From: Melghirimyces algeriensis
GTDB taxonomy: Bacteria > Bacillota > Bacilli > Thermoactinomycetales > DSM-45169
Direction: 5' to 3'
NCBI RefSeq assembly: GCF_900182565.1
Contig: NZ_FXTI01000006.1
Location: 62,001-126,000, forward strand
Length of the DNA: 64,000 nt
Shown here: one piece after another, positions 8,921 through 16,844 of the stretch
How the letters are laid out: each line of letters begins with the position of its first letter
Position numbering within the stretch: position 1 is the first letter of the stretch
The notes under the pieces: model-generated
Told to the model about the DNA's origin: nothing
Databases searched by the model: none
Seen by the model: only the letters and a program-made list of their open reading frames with translations
Position numbers and translations under genes: made by a program

Positions 8921-9033
8921 GATGGTACCCTCCCCTGTTCCAGAGATAAGTTTTATATTATATGATTTTTTAGTATTGATCAAGGACCATATGAAACCTT
9001 AAAACCGACGAAAGCGAAATAATGCCCATTGCC

Positions 9034-9207
9034 CTAGAAGTAGAAGCCTACTTCTGCAATGAACACAGAAACGCTGGCAACTAACAAATCCGTTCCATGT
9101 AAAAAATGTTCTGGATAATAATTGATCCAAGAAAAGAGATTGCCCATCGTAAGCACCTAGGTGCTAGCATACAGCAATACGACCGCAATTAAAAATTCAT
9201 TTTTCAA
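9034..9207 (-). pseudogene. Decayed gene for a small membrane protein
   Basis: From a TTG at 9207 the minus strand reads a hydrophobic protein of 56 residues broken by one in-frame TAG at codon 17. Before it is KNEFLIAVVLLYAST; after it VLTMGNLFSWINYYPEHFLH and a second hydrophobic helix, LLVASVSVFIAEVGFYF. The stop lies inside the perfect palindrome GCACCTAGGTGC (9153-9164). No ribosome binding site is seen. I do not recognise the protein; chance is not excluded for so short a frame. Confidence 0.3.
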
Positions 9208-9244
9208 AAAACTAAAGTGGAAAAAACCTGTGCCGAATTAACGA

Positions 9245-9279
9245 CAAAACACCATTTCTCATAAGGAAACGGTGTTTTG
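9245..9279 (-). terminator. Terminator of the sorbitol operon
   Basis: CAAAACACC at 9245-9253 pairs with GGTGTTTTG at 9271-9279, about 50 bases past the srlD stop. Confidence 0.65.
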
Positions 9280-9326
9280 CCCTTTCGCTGTTAGAACCAA
9301 GATTCATATTATTCAAGTTTCCATCC

Positions 9327-10109
9327 TCAATGCATCACTTGTCCGCCCGTTACATTAATCGATTGCCCAGTCATATAGGATGCTTGATCAGATGCATAGA
9401 AAACAACGGCGTTGGCAATGTCTTCATAGGTACAGCCCCGTTTCAACGGTACCTTGTCGATATAGACCTGGCGCACCTCTTCCGGTTTGATTCCCAACTT
9501 TTTCGCATATTGGGGCGTTAAACTCTGAAACATCGGCGAGTCCAGAAGGTTGCCCGGCATAATGGAGTTGACTCGGATATTGTATTCCGCCAAATCCAAT
9601 GCTAGGCTTTGGGTCAGTCCAACACCGCCAAATTTGGAAGCGGAATACGCGGAATTGTGCTTACTCCCCACTTTCCCTGACTTGGAATTAATTTGTATAA
9701 TATTTCCATATCGCTGGTTGACCATCACTTTGGCCACTTCCCGCGCAGTCAGAAAATAACCCGTCAGATTTGTATCCAAGGTTTTCTGCCAATCCTGCAA
9801 TTCGTACTCGGTAATATTGGCGCTCTTTGCCACTCCTGCATTGTATACAAGAAGATCGATGCGACCAAAGATATCGACGGTATCCCGAACCATTTTTCGA
9901 ACCTGATCTTCCTTTGTTAGATCCACAGTGACAGGCAAACTAGCCACCTGGTAGTGGTTGCGGATTTCTGTGGCCACTTTTATCGCATGTTCACGGATGA
10001 GGTCCGCAACGGCCACTTGATAGCCTTCCAGTGCCAATCGATAGCTTAATGCTTCTCCAAGATTTTGCCCTCCACCGGCAACAATTGCGACTTTTTGTTC
10101 TCCACTCAT
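9327..10109 (-). CDS. srlD: Sorbitol-6-phosphate 2-dehydrogenase
   Basis: Oxidises sorbitol-6-phosphate to fructose-6-phosphate with NAD+, linking the PTS product to glycolysis. A 260-residue short-chain dehydrogenase: a variant nucleotide loop VAGGGQNLGEALS in place of TGxxxGxG, VYNAGVAKSANI (NNAG position), catalytic Ser in INSKSGKVGSKHNSAYSASK with Tyr and Lys, and the SrlD-like tail YMTGQSINVTGGQVMH. The ATG at 10109 follows GGAGAAGAGG; an in-frame upstream ATG would overlap srlB. Last gene of the srl operon. Confidence 0.95.
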   Translation of the reverse strand: MSGEQKVAIVAGGGQNLGEALSYRLALEGYQVAVADLIREHAIKVATEIRNHYQVASLPVTVDLTKEDQVRKMVRDTVDIFGRIDLLVYNAGVAKSANITEYELQDWQKTLDTNLTGYFLTAREVAKVMVNQRYGNIIQINSKSGKVGSKHNSAYSASKFGGVGLTQSLALDLAEYNIRVNSIMPGNLLDSPMFQSLTPQYAKKLGIKPEEVRQVYIDKVPLKRGCTYEDIANAVVFYASDQASYMTGQSINVTGGQVMH

Positions 10110-10128
10110 AACCTCTTCTCCTTTATCT

Positions 10129-10497
10129 CTATGATTTCCGGACGATTTCGAGCGAGCTTCCAACTTGGATCTCGTTTATTTTTCCTATCTCAAGAACCAA
10201 GGTTCCCGGCAAATCAGCGCTGTTCTCTCCCGTAAATTTGAGCGTGATGTGACCCAAGTTATCCAAATTTTGGTTCACAGCACTTCCTACAGCTGTCACT
10301 TTAAATGTCTGACCATCAATCATTAAGATATCTTCCGGTTGAATCGGTTCTTTCAGGTCATTTATCTGATGCAGGAAACAGAACTCTGCCAAATCTTCCG
10401 GTGCACCCTCTTTAAAGAGAATCAGCATCTGTTCGTCTAAAAGTTGGGCTGCCATAGGGCCAATTTGTGTAATTGTTGTGTTGTAAATCGTCTTCAT
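10129..10497 (-). CDS. srlB: Sorbitol (glucitol) PTS enzyme IIA component
   Basis: Carries phosphate from HPr to the IIB domain of SrlE. The 122-residue length and the motifs EGAPEDLAEFCFLHQ and VTAVGSAVNQNLDNLGHITL are those of the PTS glucitol IIA family; His in FCFLHQ is a candidate phosphorylation site but I cannot verify the numbering. The ATG at 10497 lies 10 bases after GGGAGG; the TTG used by the longest frame touches that site. Eleven codons upstream ends srlE, consistent with one transcript. Confidence 0.92.
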   Translation of the reverse strand: MKTIYNTTITQIGPMAAQLLDEQMLILFKEGAPEDLAEFCFLHQINDLKEPIQPEDILMIDGQTFKVTAVGSAVNQNLDNLGHITLKFTGENSADLPGTLVLEIGKINEIQVGSSLEIVRKS

Positions 10498-10517
10498 GGA
10501 CGGCAACCTCCCGATTG

Positions 10518-11546
10518 TTAGGAATCATAGAGTCCAAAGCTGGCAAGCCAGGCAATAAAGACCGTGGGAGCTCCTGTCAAAAATCGGCCATAGAGAACCG
10601 AAGGGACTCCTACTTCCACCGTCTCCACCTCTGCTTCAGCAAGTCCCAGACCTACGGGAACAAAGTCAGCTGCAGCCTGGGAGTTAATGGCGAATAAGGC
10701 TGGCAGAGCCAGTTGCGGCGGGATGTTCCCTTTCCCGATCTCCACACCGATCAGGGTCCCAATCACTTGGGCAATAACCGCTCCAGGCCCCAAAAACGGT
10801 GATAAAAGTGGAAAAGAACAGACCAAGGAGATAAGCAGCAATCCTGGGAGGGACCCAGCAAATGGAGAGAGTACCGATGCGAAAAGATCCCCGATTCCAG
10901 ATTCCAGGATGATCCCAATCAACATGGCTACAAAAGCCATGAAGGGCAGAATGGTTTGAATAACCGTTTGGATGGCATCCCTACCTGCCTGATAAAATAC
11001 GCCGACGATGGAACCCATTCCCATTCCGATTTTGACCATCAATCCCTTTGGGTTGGATTGTTCATTTATTTTTTTATCCGTGGTATACTTAGGGTTGGAA
11101 ATTACTTGCTTTGCATTGGGTTGAGAGCTTGCGCTCTTTTCTTTTTCTGTTTCCGATTCAGAATTTTCAGCAATCTGTATATTATCGGGTTTGACACCGG
11201 AGACATAGATATCCTCGGTGATAAACCTGGCGAGTGGCCCACTTTTACCGGTTGCCATCACATTGATCGTTTTAATGTTTTTCTGTGGGTACATACCGCA
11301 ACGCAGCGTACCGCCACAATCAATAATGACACAGGCCAATTCATCGTCCGGTACTTTAGTCTTAAACCCGTCTACCAACTCACAACCTGTCAGTTCTGCA
11401 ATCCTGTCTGCAATATACGGTTTGCTCCCCCCTGTAATATAGGCGACTTTGTTCCGCTTTTCGTCCGGTGAAATCACGAGAGGACCGCCGAAACCACCTG
11501 GTCCTGCGTGAACGATGATCGATTGATAGGATTGATCCTTTGCCAT
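10518..11546 (-). CDS. srlE: Sorbitol (glucitol) PTS enzyme IIB/IIC2 component
   Basis: Membrane-bound subunit that phosphorylates sorbitol on entry. Residues 1-~170 are the IIB domain with the active-site region DCGGTLRCGMYP (Cys77/Cys83) after GPGGFGGPL. A charged Lys/Glu/Ser linker (~130-165) leads into the membrane part, about five hydrophobic helices that include ILPFMAFVAMLIGIILESGI and PLLSPFLGPGAVIAQVIGTL. The 342-residue length is normal for SrlE. The ATG follows a purine-rich GAGGGGGG site. It works with SrlA, which supplies the other IIC half. Confidence 0.95.
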   Translation of the reverse strand: MAKDQSYQSIIVHAGPGGFGGPLVISPDEKRNKVAYITGGSKPYIADRIAELTGCELVDGFKTKVPDDELACVIIDCGGTLRCGMYPQKNIKTINVMATGKSGPLARFITEDIYVSGVKPDNIQIAENSESETEKEKSASSQPNAKQVISNPKYTTDKKINEQSNPKGLMVKIGMGMGSIVGVFYQAGRDAIQTVIQTILPFMAFVAMLIGIILESGIGDLFASVLSPFAGSLPGLLLISLVCSFPLLSPFLGPGAVIAQVIGTLIGVEIGKGNIPPQLALPALFAINSQAAADFVPVGLGLAEAEVETVEVGVPSVLYGRFLTGAPTVFIAWLASFGLYDS

Positions 11547-11561
11547 CGGTGCTTTCCCCCC

Positions 11562-12107
11562 TCACAGTTGTACGGTATCTTTCAGTTTTACATTCTGTTG
11601 TTTGGCTACATAGGCAGTGGTAAAGTCGGTAACCCAACCCCTTAGGAAGTTCGTTACCATCCCGACTAAAAGATACCTTAGCGCCAAATCCGTAACGGGA
11701 AGATCCAATTGGGTAATCCCTGTCGCAATCCCAAGAAAGACAAAGAGTTCACCCGGATTGACGTGAGGAAATAACCCGTTCATCGTATGGCAGGAAAACG
11801 AAGCGGAAGCGTAATAACCAGGCTTGTACTTTTCCGGCAGGAATCTTCCCAGCGATAATGTCATGGGATTGGTCAGGACAAATGTACCGATCACCGGAAG
11901 TACCAGATAACGGGTAAAAACATTTTTTCCCGATTTTTTCGCCAACCGTTCCACCCGGTCTTCTCCGATCAGTTGAACCAAGGCATTCATGGCGACCAAA
12001 AGCATGACGAGAAGCGGAACAATGCCGGTTACCAAATCGACAAAGACTTCCCCACCCCGTTGAAACAATTGGATAAACGCACCGGCATAATCGGATACCA
12101 TTTCCAT
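11562..12107 (-). CDS. srlA: Sorbitol (glucitol) PTS enzyme IIC component
   Basis: Integral membrane subunit of the sorbitol transporter. The 181 residues include the family phrases GEDRVERLAKKSGKN, NPMTLSLGRFLPEKYKPGYY, SCHTMNGLFPHVNPGELFVF and a C-terminal WVTDFTTAYVAKQQ. Four hydrophobic stretches are seen. Several in-frame starts exist; the ATG at 12107 is 8 bases from AGAAGAGG while the GTG and ATG upstream sit on it. It lies between srlM and srlE with short gaps. Confidence 0.95.
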   Translation of the reverse strand: MEMVSDYAGAFIQLFQRGGEVFVDLVTGIVPLLVMLLVAMNALVQLIGEDRVERLAKKSGKNVFTRYLVLPVIGTFVLTNPMTLSLGRFLPEKYKPGYYASASFSCHTMNGLFPHVNPGELFVFLGIATGITQLDLPVTDLALRYLLVGMVTNFLRGWVTDFTTAYVAKQQNVKLKDTVQL

Positions 12108-12122
12108 TTGCATCACCTCTTC

Positions 12123-12545
12123 TTATTTTGCCATCAGCATCTTATCAAGCCATGTCTTTTTAACGGGAACATCACCTCCTTTAGCGATCGTTTTAACGTT
12201 GTTGACCGCATCTTGAATCGCCTTTGCAGTAAGTCGGTTGTATCCTGCAATATCTTCCGGTTGAAGATCCAACAGATTTTTTCCTTCCAGACCCTTAAGG
12301 GGTCGCAAGCGGGAAAAAATCGTTACCCCCTGCATTTTCTCCACCCTTATGATTGTATTTCGAGCGTCGATCGCGATTAAGACCACCGTCCCGGCCCGAA
12401 ATTTTCCTGTCAATCGCCCAATCGCCACTCTGCCCAATCGCCGCATCTCCCTGAACCGTTGATTAAAATGCCTCACCTGAAAATAGCCTAGAATGATTTG
12501 AACCAACCAAGCGAGACCGATCATCAGAATGATGGAAAAAATCAT
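12123..12545 (-). CDS. srlM: Sorbitol operon activator protein GutM/SrlM
   Basis: A 140-residue protein with one N-terminal membrane helix (LMIGLAWLVQIILGYFQVRHF) and a soluble part with GRLTGKFRAGTVVLIAID and RVEKMQGVTIFSRLRPLKGL, typical of the GutM family. In E. coli GutM activates the glucitol operon; how a membrane-anchored protein does so is not settled. It is directly after the SorC-type regulator and before srlA, the usual arrangement in Gram-positive srl operons. Confidence 0.88.
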   Translation of the reverse strand: MIFSIILMIGLAWLVQIILGYFQVRHFNQRFREMRRLGRVAIGRLTGKFRAGTVVLIAIDARNTIIRVEKMQGVTIFSRLRPLKGLEGKNLLDLQPEDIAGYNRLTAKAIQDAVNNVKTIAKGGDVPVKKTWLDKMLMAK

Positions 12546-12559
12546 GAAATCCCTTCTCT

Positions 12560-13510
12560 CTAACTGTTTAAAATGGCTTCTGCTGTCTCTTCATTGGAAA
12601 TCAAGACATTGATATATCTCCCTTTCATCGCCCCGATAATGGAAGGAACCTTTTCCACTGATTCTGCCATTCCAATGGAGTATTTAAGATTCTTGAGTCG
12701 ATCCAGTTCAATCGCCACTGTCCGCTCGTTCACCTCAGGATGCAGTAAATTCCCTTCTCGATCAAAATAACGGGAACAAATTTCTCCAATGGCACCCAAA
12801 CGGTTTAATTCCTGGATTTCCATATCTCCAAAAAAGCCTGTCCAAATCATATTTGATGAACTGATGGGTGCACCGATCCCGACAACTGCAATCGTCAAAT
12901 TTCGCCACAGATCCAAAATCTTGCGAAAATAATGGGAACGCATAATATCATCACGGGTCTCTTTTTTCTCTACAATTGCTGCTGCGTCAATAAAATGGGT
13001 CGTCCCGCCAAACGCGTTGGCTACATTGTAAACAATCGTGTTGACATGGTATTTACTATCCATCGTCCCCGGTCCCCCGACAAGCGGAACAAAATCCGCC
13101 CGTCGCTGTTTTATATCGGAAAACTGACCCACCATACCGGCAAGCGTACTGCCCCAAGCAAACCCAACTACATCGTGATCCCTGACGATCCTCTTCAGTA
13201 AATCAGCTCCCGCTCGACCAATCGCCTTTTTCTTTTCTTCGGGCGAATGATCGCGTTCCGATGGAACAATAATCGCTTCCTTCAGTTGAAATGTTTTTTC
13301 CAGTTGGTATTCCAAATCAAAAATCCGGTCTGCAGAGTCCCCCCTTATCGTAATGGTAACGATTCCTTTCTCACGGGCTTTTTTCAGCATTCGTCCAATG
13401 GTCGTCCGATAAATGCCCAGTTCCTTGGCGATCGCTCCCTGAGTCATTCCCTCTTCGTAGTACATCCGTGCGATCTTAATCAGAAGCCGTTCCTCTTCTC
13501 TGTTTTTCAA
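12560..13510 (-). CDS. SorC-family transcriptional regulator of the sorbitol operon
   Basis: A 316-residue regulator: an N-terminal helix-turn-helix (MTQGAIAKELGIYRTTIGRM) and a C-terminal sugar-phosphate-binding domain (GFAWGSTLAGMVGQF, FVPLVGGPGTMDSKYHVN, TIAVVGIGAP). SorC proteins sense phosphorylated sugars. The longest frame starts at 13564, but that would put the candidate operator and the start of transcription inside the gene; TTG at 13510 has AAGGTG 5 bases upstream and gives the normal family length. It is the first gene of the operon, so it probably controls itself. Confidence 0.88.
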   Translation of the reverse strand: MKNREEERLLIKIARMYYEEGMTQGAIAKELGIYRTTIGRMLKKAREKGIVTITIRGDSADRIFDLEYQLEKTFQLKEAIIVPSERDHSPEEKKKAIGRAGADLLKRIVRDHDVVGFAWGSTLAGMVGQFSDIKQRRADFVPLVGGPGTMDSKYHVNTIVYNVANAFGGTTHFIDAAAIVEKKETRDDIMRSHYFRKILDLWRNLTIAVVGIGAPISSSNMIWTGFFGDMEIQELNRLGAIGEICSRYFDREGNLLHPEVNERTVAIELDRLKNLKYSIGMAESVEKVPSIIGAMKGRYINVLISNEETAEAILNS

Positions 13511-13523
13511 TTTATCACCTTCA

Positions 13524-13540
13524 TTCGCACAAATGTGCAA
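13524..13540 (-). promoter_or_regulatory. Inverted-repeat operator, probably for the SorC regulator
   Basis: TTCGCACAAATGTGCAA (plus strand) is a near-perfect palindrome of the TTGnACA-TT-TGTnCAA kind, lying just downstream of the promoter and ahead of the regulator start. Confidence 0.6.
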
Positions 13541-13566
13541 TATCATGTCATATGTAGTTTTCACAA

Positions 13567-13595
13567 ATTATAAGCGCTTTCATTTAAATCGTCAA
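13567..13595 (-). promoter_or_regulatory. Promoter of the sorbitol operon with a cre site in the spacer
   Basis: On the minus strand TTGACG (13595-13590), 17 bases, TATAAT (13572-13567). TGAAAGCGCTTATA (13582-13569) fits the CcpA cre consensus with one mismatch and overlaps spacer and -10, so CcpA binding should block transcription when glucose is present. Confidence 0.75.
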
Positions 13596-13985
13596 CTCCC
13601 ATCCTAGTGGTTATAAAAGGAAAAAGAGGACTTTCATTCTAAATTTCTATCTCTCTCAATGTAAAAAAGAGAGCCCTTTTGATCCTTCCGTCAAACCATT
13701 TTTTCCTATGAATCCAATATATAACCGATAATAACATGTCAGGAAGATTCCGAAGAATGTGTGAACATTGATTTTCTCTGGATACCTCCCTGTTCAGATT
13801 TATATGGAACGAAACCTTAACCCAAAGTCAACCGAGCAGAGTGAACAAAGACCACCCACCGGGAAGCCGGATTGTTTAATAAGGTCTCACTCCCCTCTCA
13901 CCATTTTTGCATGAAAAGGTAGAGGTTTTTTTTCTTTTTAATGGAATGTTAAGTATTCTTAAAGATAAACCGTTTTCACAAAAAT
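13596..13985. other. Intergenic stretch with no supported feature
   Basis: Between the sorbitol promoter and the acyltransferase promoter. It has AT-rich blocks (a T8 run near 13927) and short frames only. I see no convincing gene, repeat or RNA structure. Confidence 0.5.
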
Positions 13986-13988
13986 CTT

Positions 13989-13997
13989 TGCTATACT
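13989..13997 (+). promoter_or_regulatory. Extended -10 promoter of the acyltransferase gene
   Basis: TGCTATACT fits TGnTATAAT with one mismatch, 41 bases before the GTG start. Confidence 0.45.
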
Positions 13998-14037
13998 CGT
14001 ATCCATAGCTGAGGTTTGGTAATGGAGGCGGAATAGG

Positions 14038-15111
14038 GTGTACTTTCCGGAAATCAATTTTGTGCGCGGCTGGGCGTGTTTGGCTGTGGTAACGGTGCAT
14101 GTGGCGGGGGCTTTTTATTATCAGCAGGGAGCATCCTGGTCCGAAATATCCTTCATGTTGAATCAACTGGGCCGTTTTGGCACTCCCTTATTCGCCGTAA
14201 TTGGTGGCTTTTTACTGTTTCATCAGGCCATGCACCGGAGATTTTCCCTGATGATGTTCATCCGGTCACGGACAATGAAAATTCTGTTGCCGTTTTTGAT
14301 CTGGAGTGGGATCTACTTGCTGATCCTATGGCGATTTTATGAAGTACCGGTCTTTTCAGACGGTTTGGCACTTGTTCTGCGTATTATAACCGGACAATCC
14401 TATTATCATTTGTATTTTATGGTTGTGGTCTTGCAATTTTATCTTCTCTTTCCGCTGTTACAAAAGAATTTGCGATCGGAACGGGCTTGGCGAGTCGCTA
14501 TGCTTGTTTCACTTGCGGTGACAGCAGGATGGTTGCTGTTCCCCTTAAATTTTGAAATCAGTAAGGCGTTGGGGCATCCCGCCATGCTGGGAAAATGGAT
14601 CTTTTATTTCCTGTTCGGGGGATTTCTAGCTCGTCACTGGAACCGGATCAAGGAGGAATTGTGCCGGTATCCTCTACAGGTAGCCGGTTTGACCATAGCA
14701 GTGTTCATCGGAGGGATCGTGGAATATCAATGGTGGGGACCCTACAGCTCCCAGCGATTGATGAACCTGGTGAATATACCCATACTGTTTCTTGCACTGG
14801 TGACTGTTCATCCGTGGTTTACCCGAACCGTCCCTTACCTGGAGGAGGGCTTGCAACGGATTGGAACCTTTGGATTTGGAATTTATCTGGTTCATCCTTT
14901 ATGGATTAGTCTCTTTATGGAGTGGATACCCGCTAAATATTGGCACATAGGAATGCTTCCATTCATATGGACAGCCATATTGTCCGCTTCCATGATCATG
15001 ATTCTGCTGATTCGGCGAACACCCTTTCATCCGTATCTCTTGACCATTCCCAAGCACCCCACCCATAAAACGCAACAGAAACCGATCCCTTCCGCCGCAG
15101 CAAGATCCTGA
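14038..15111 (+). CDS. Membrane acyltransferase, acyltransferase-3 family
   Basis: A 357-residue protein with about ten membrane helices. It opens with the family signature EINFVRGWACLAVVTVHVAGAF (R and H are conserved in the acyltransferase-3 fold), then RFGTPLFAVIGGFLLF and the charged RSRTMKILLPFLIWSGIYLL block, and ends with GFGIYLVHPLWISL. These proteins acylate cell-wall, polysaccharide or small-molecule acceptors at the membrane; the acceptor here is unknown and the SGNH domain of OatA is absent. GTG start, 9 bases after GGAGG. It is a single-gene unit. Confidence 0.85.
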   Translation: MYFPEINFVRGWACLAVVTVHVAGAFYYQQGASWSEISFMLNQLGRFGTPLFAVIGGFLLFHQAMHRRFSLMMFIRSRTMKILLPFLIWSGIYLLILWRFYEVPVFSDGLALVLRIITGQSYYHLYFMVVVLQFYLLFPLLQKNLRSERAWRVAMLVSLAVTAGWLLFPLNFEISKALGHPAMLGKWIFYFLFGGFLARHWNRIKEELCRYPLQVAGLTIAVFIGGIVEYQWWGPYSSQRLMNLVNIPILFLALVTVHPWFTRTVPYLEEGLQRIGTFGFGIYLVHPLWISLFMEWIPAKYWHIGMLPFIWTAILSASMIMILLIRRTPFHPYLLTIPKHPTHKTQQKPIPSAAARS

Positions 15112-15146
15112 TACATTGTAGAGGTCAGATATAGTGTTCCCATTAC

Positions 15147-15182
15147 AAAAACAGCTGACCGTCTGGGTCAGCTGTCTTCTTC
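15147..15182 (+). terminator. Terminator of the acyltransferase gene
   Basis: ACAGCTGACC and GGTCAGCTGT flank a GTCT loop; the run after the stem, CTTCTTC, is only moderately T-rich. On the minus strand the stem is followed by TTTTGTAATG. Confidence 0.65.
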
Positions 15183-15465
15183 AGACCAGGAAATATTCTT
15201 TCTAAAGCTTTTTCGGATGTCTGGAAACTCCTTTTTCCACAAACAGGAAGAAGCACTTTTGTAAGCATTGATAAATCGGGATCATTCCGAATTTGGATGT
15301 CCCTTGAACAAGATATGGACATGGTCTTTCTCGTGATTCCATTCTGGCAGAGCCATATTGTACTTGGATGCAATGTACTCAAAGATTCCCCCTTGCACGA
15401 CGGGAAATCGGATCATCCAGTACTTTCTTTCGATATTTTTCACGAGACTAGATGGTATACATCAA
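15166..15465 (-). pseudogene. Degenerate IS200/IS605-family transposase gene (tnpA)
   Basis: Pieces of a Y1-type TnpA can be read on the minus strand in changing frames: KYRKKVLDDPISRRARG, then after a one-base gain in a G run FEYIASKYNMALPEWNHEKD, the metal-binding HVH in KDHVHILFKGHPNSE, an in-frame TGA, and FINAYKSASSCLWKKEFPDI. The N terminus is shifted in frame (YHLV just upstream) and the C terminus, with the catalytic Tyr, is lost at the acyltransferase terminator. At least two frameshifts and one stop make it dead. Confidence 0.8.
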
Positions 15466-15485
15466 GAATTCCAATTCCCTCTTGT

Positions 15486-15502
15486 AGAAGCGGGAGACTT
15501 CT
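15486..15502. repeat. End hairpin of the IS200/IS605 remnant
   Basis: AGAAGCGGGAGACTTCT, an AGAAG/CTTCT hairpin with a purine-rich loop, lies just upstream of the tnpA remnant where the left end of such an element is expected. Confidence 0.5.
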
Positions 15503-15549
15503 GGCGCAGGTTTGTTAAAATAAAAGAAGAGTCTAAAGGAGGAATGATG

Positions 15550-16338
15550 ATGAAAAAAGCATTAACCATCGCCGGCTCCGACACCAGCGGGGGTGCCGGA
15601 ATTCAGGCTGATTTAAAAACGTTTCATGCAATGGATGTTTACGGGATGTCGGCATTAAATACCTTGGTAACCATGGACCCGGATCATTGGTCCCATCAAG
15701 TTCATCCCATTCCTCTAGAAACCGTCCAAGCCCAATTGGACACAATTCTTTCCACAAATGTGGACGCCATGAAAACCGGTATGTTGAGCACAGTGGAAGT
15801 GATTGAATGTGCGGCTGATGTAATCGAACGATATGGGGTAAACCGCGCCGTCATTGATCCAGTGATGGTATGTAAAGGGGAAACAGAAGTTCTTCATCCG
15901 GAAAACAAAGAGGCCTTGCGTAATCGGCTGGTCCCCAAGGCAACTGTCGTTACACCCAATCTTTTTGAAGCCGCTCAGTTGGCGGAGATGAGCACCATCA
16001 CCACAGTAGAGGAAATGAAGCAAGCCGCCCAGGCGATTTACCAACTTGGACCGAAATACGTCCTCATTAAAGGAGGTTCCGGCCTTCACCACCATCAAGC
16101 GATAGATCTTCTTTATGATGGAAAAGAATTTACGACATATGAAGCGGAGAAAATAGACACCGCCTGGACGCATGGTGCCGGATGCACCTATTCCGCCGCG
16201 ATCACTGCGGGATTGGCTCATGGTAAGAGTGTGCCGGAAGCCGTCCAAACAGCCAAACGCTTTATCACCCTAGCCATCCAAAACGGTTTTGCATTAAATC
16301 AGTTTGTGGGACCTGTGCGTCAAATGCGTTTGAAATAA
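15550..16338 (+). CDS. pdxK: Pyridoxine kinase, PdxK/ThiD-like
   Basis: Phosphorylates pyridoxal, pyridoxine or the thiamine pyrimidine with ATP. The 262 residues match the ThiD-like ribokinase family: MKKALTIAGSDTSGGAGIQA, VDAMKTGMLSTVEVI, VIDPVMVCKGE, TPNLFEAAQL and the anion-hole/catalytic block DTAWTHGAGCTYSAAI. LVTMDPDHWSHQV and LNQFVGPV are closer to B. subtilis PdxK than to ThiD, from memory. ATGs at 15544, 15547 and 15550 are in frame; the last is 7 bases after AAAGGAGG. The open frame continues upstream through the IS remnant, but that part is not the gene. Confidence 0.9.
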   Translation: MKKALTIAGSDTSGGAGIQADLKTFHAMDVYGMSALNTLVTMDPDHWSHQVHPIPLETVQAQLDTILSTNVDAMKTGMLSTVEVIECAADVIERYGVNRAVIDPVMVCKGETEVLHPENKEALRNRLVPKATVVTPNLFEAAQLAEMSTITTVEEMKQAAQAIYQLGPKYVLIKGGSGLHHHQAIDLLYDGKEFTTYEAEKIDTAWTHGAGCTYSAAITAGLAHGKSVPEAVQTAKRFITLAIQNGFALNQFVGPVRQMRLK

Positions 16339-16350
16339 TACACGAATCAT

Positions 16351-16399
16351 CCCCTTTTGAGTGAAACCTCTGCGGCGTCCACTCAAAAGGGGGTTTTTC
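16351..16399 (+). terminator. Terminator of pdxK
   Basis: CCCCTTTTGAGTG at 16351-16363 pairs with CACTCAAAAGGGG at 16380-16392, followed by TTTTT. Confidence 0.85.
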
Positions 16400-16490
16400 T
16401 AAGAAAGGGGGAATACCATTGGCAAGATCAACAATGATGGGGAATGGTGCATAGAACCGTCAATCACAGGCGGTTTATTCCACAAAGGTT

Positions 16491-16680
16491 GTGAACGGCT
16501 CTCCACTAAAGTGGTAGAGCTTCTCGGTTCATCAAGCCGCAGGCGGGTACTCTCCGCGAGCTTTACTTCCCGTAGTTCCTACGGTATATGTTAAATTGTC
16601 GGACTTGTGAGGGGTTAACACCCCCCTCATCCGACGACCGGAGGAAGTGCCCGTGGTACGCTCACTTTCATCTAATCTAT
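16491..16680 (-). mobile_element. Orphan IS200/IS605 right end with TnpB-type guide-RNA scaffold
   Basis: Read on the minus strand the block ends in a terminal hairpin GCTCTACCAC-TTTA-GTGGAGAGC and GTTCAC at 16496-16491, the pattern of IS605/IS1341 right ends. Upstream lie strong stems: CCGTAG/CTACGG at 16571-16585, and a long arm pair GTCGGA(t)GAGGGG with CCCCTC...TCCGAC. This is where the reRNA (omega RNA) of TnpB elements is made. No tnpB frame remains: the minus frame through here to 16867 does not resemble TnpB. Classification rests on end motifs and structure only; nothing was searched. Confidence 0.5.
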
Positions 16681-16844
16681 TAGGATGGAAAAGATTCCCT
16701 TTCGCATTTCCAAAATATATCGAATTTAATTTACAGGGAATATAGGATATACAGAAAAACACAGATGATCCATAAGGCTTTTGATTTCGCCCTTTCATCT
16801 GTTTAACAACGGTTACGGGCCGACCATAGGTGAAACAAGCATAA

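Noticed and set aside
15358..15549. Upstream extension of the pdxK frame (64 codons)
   Set aside because: It runs antisense through the tnpA remnant and the IS end hairpin; AAAGGAGG at 15535-15542 marks the real start at 15550.
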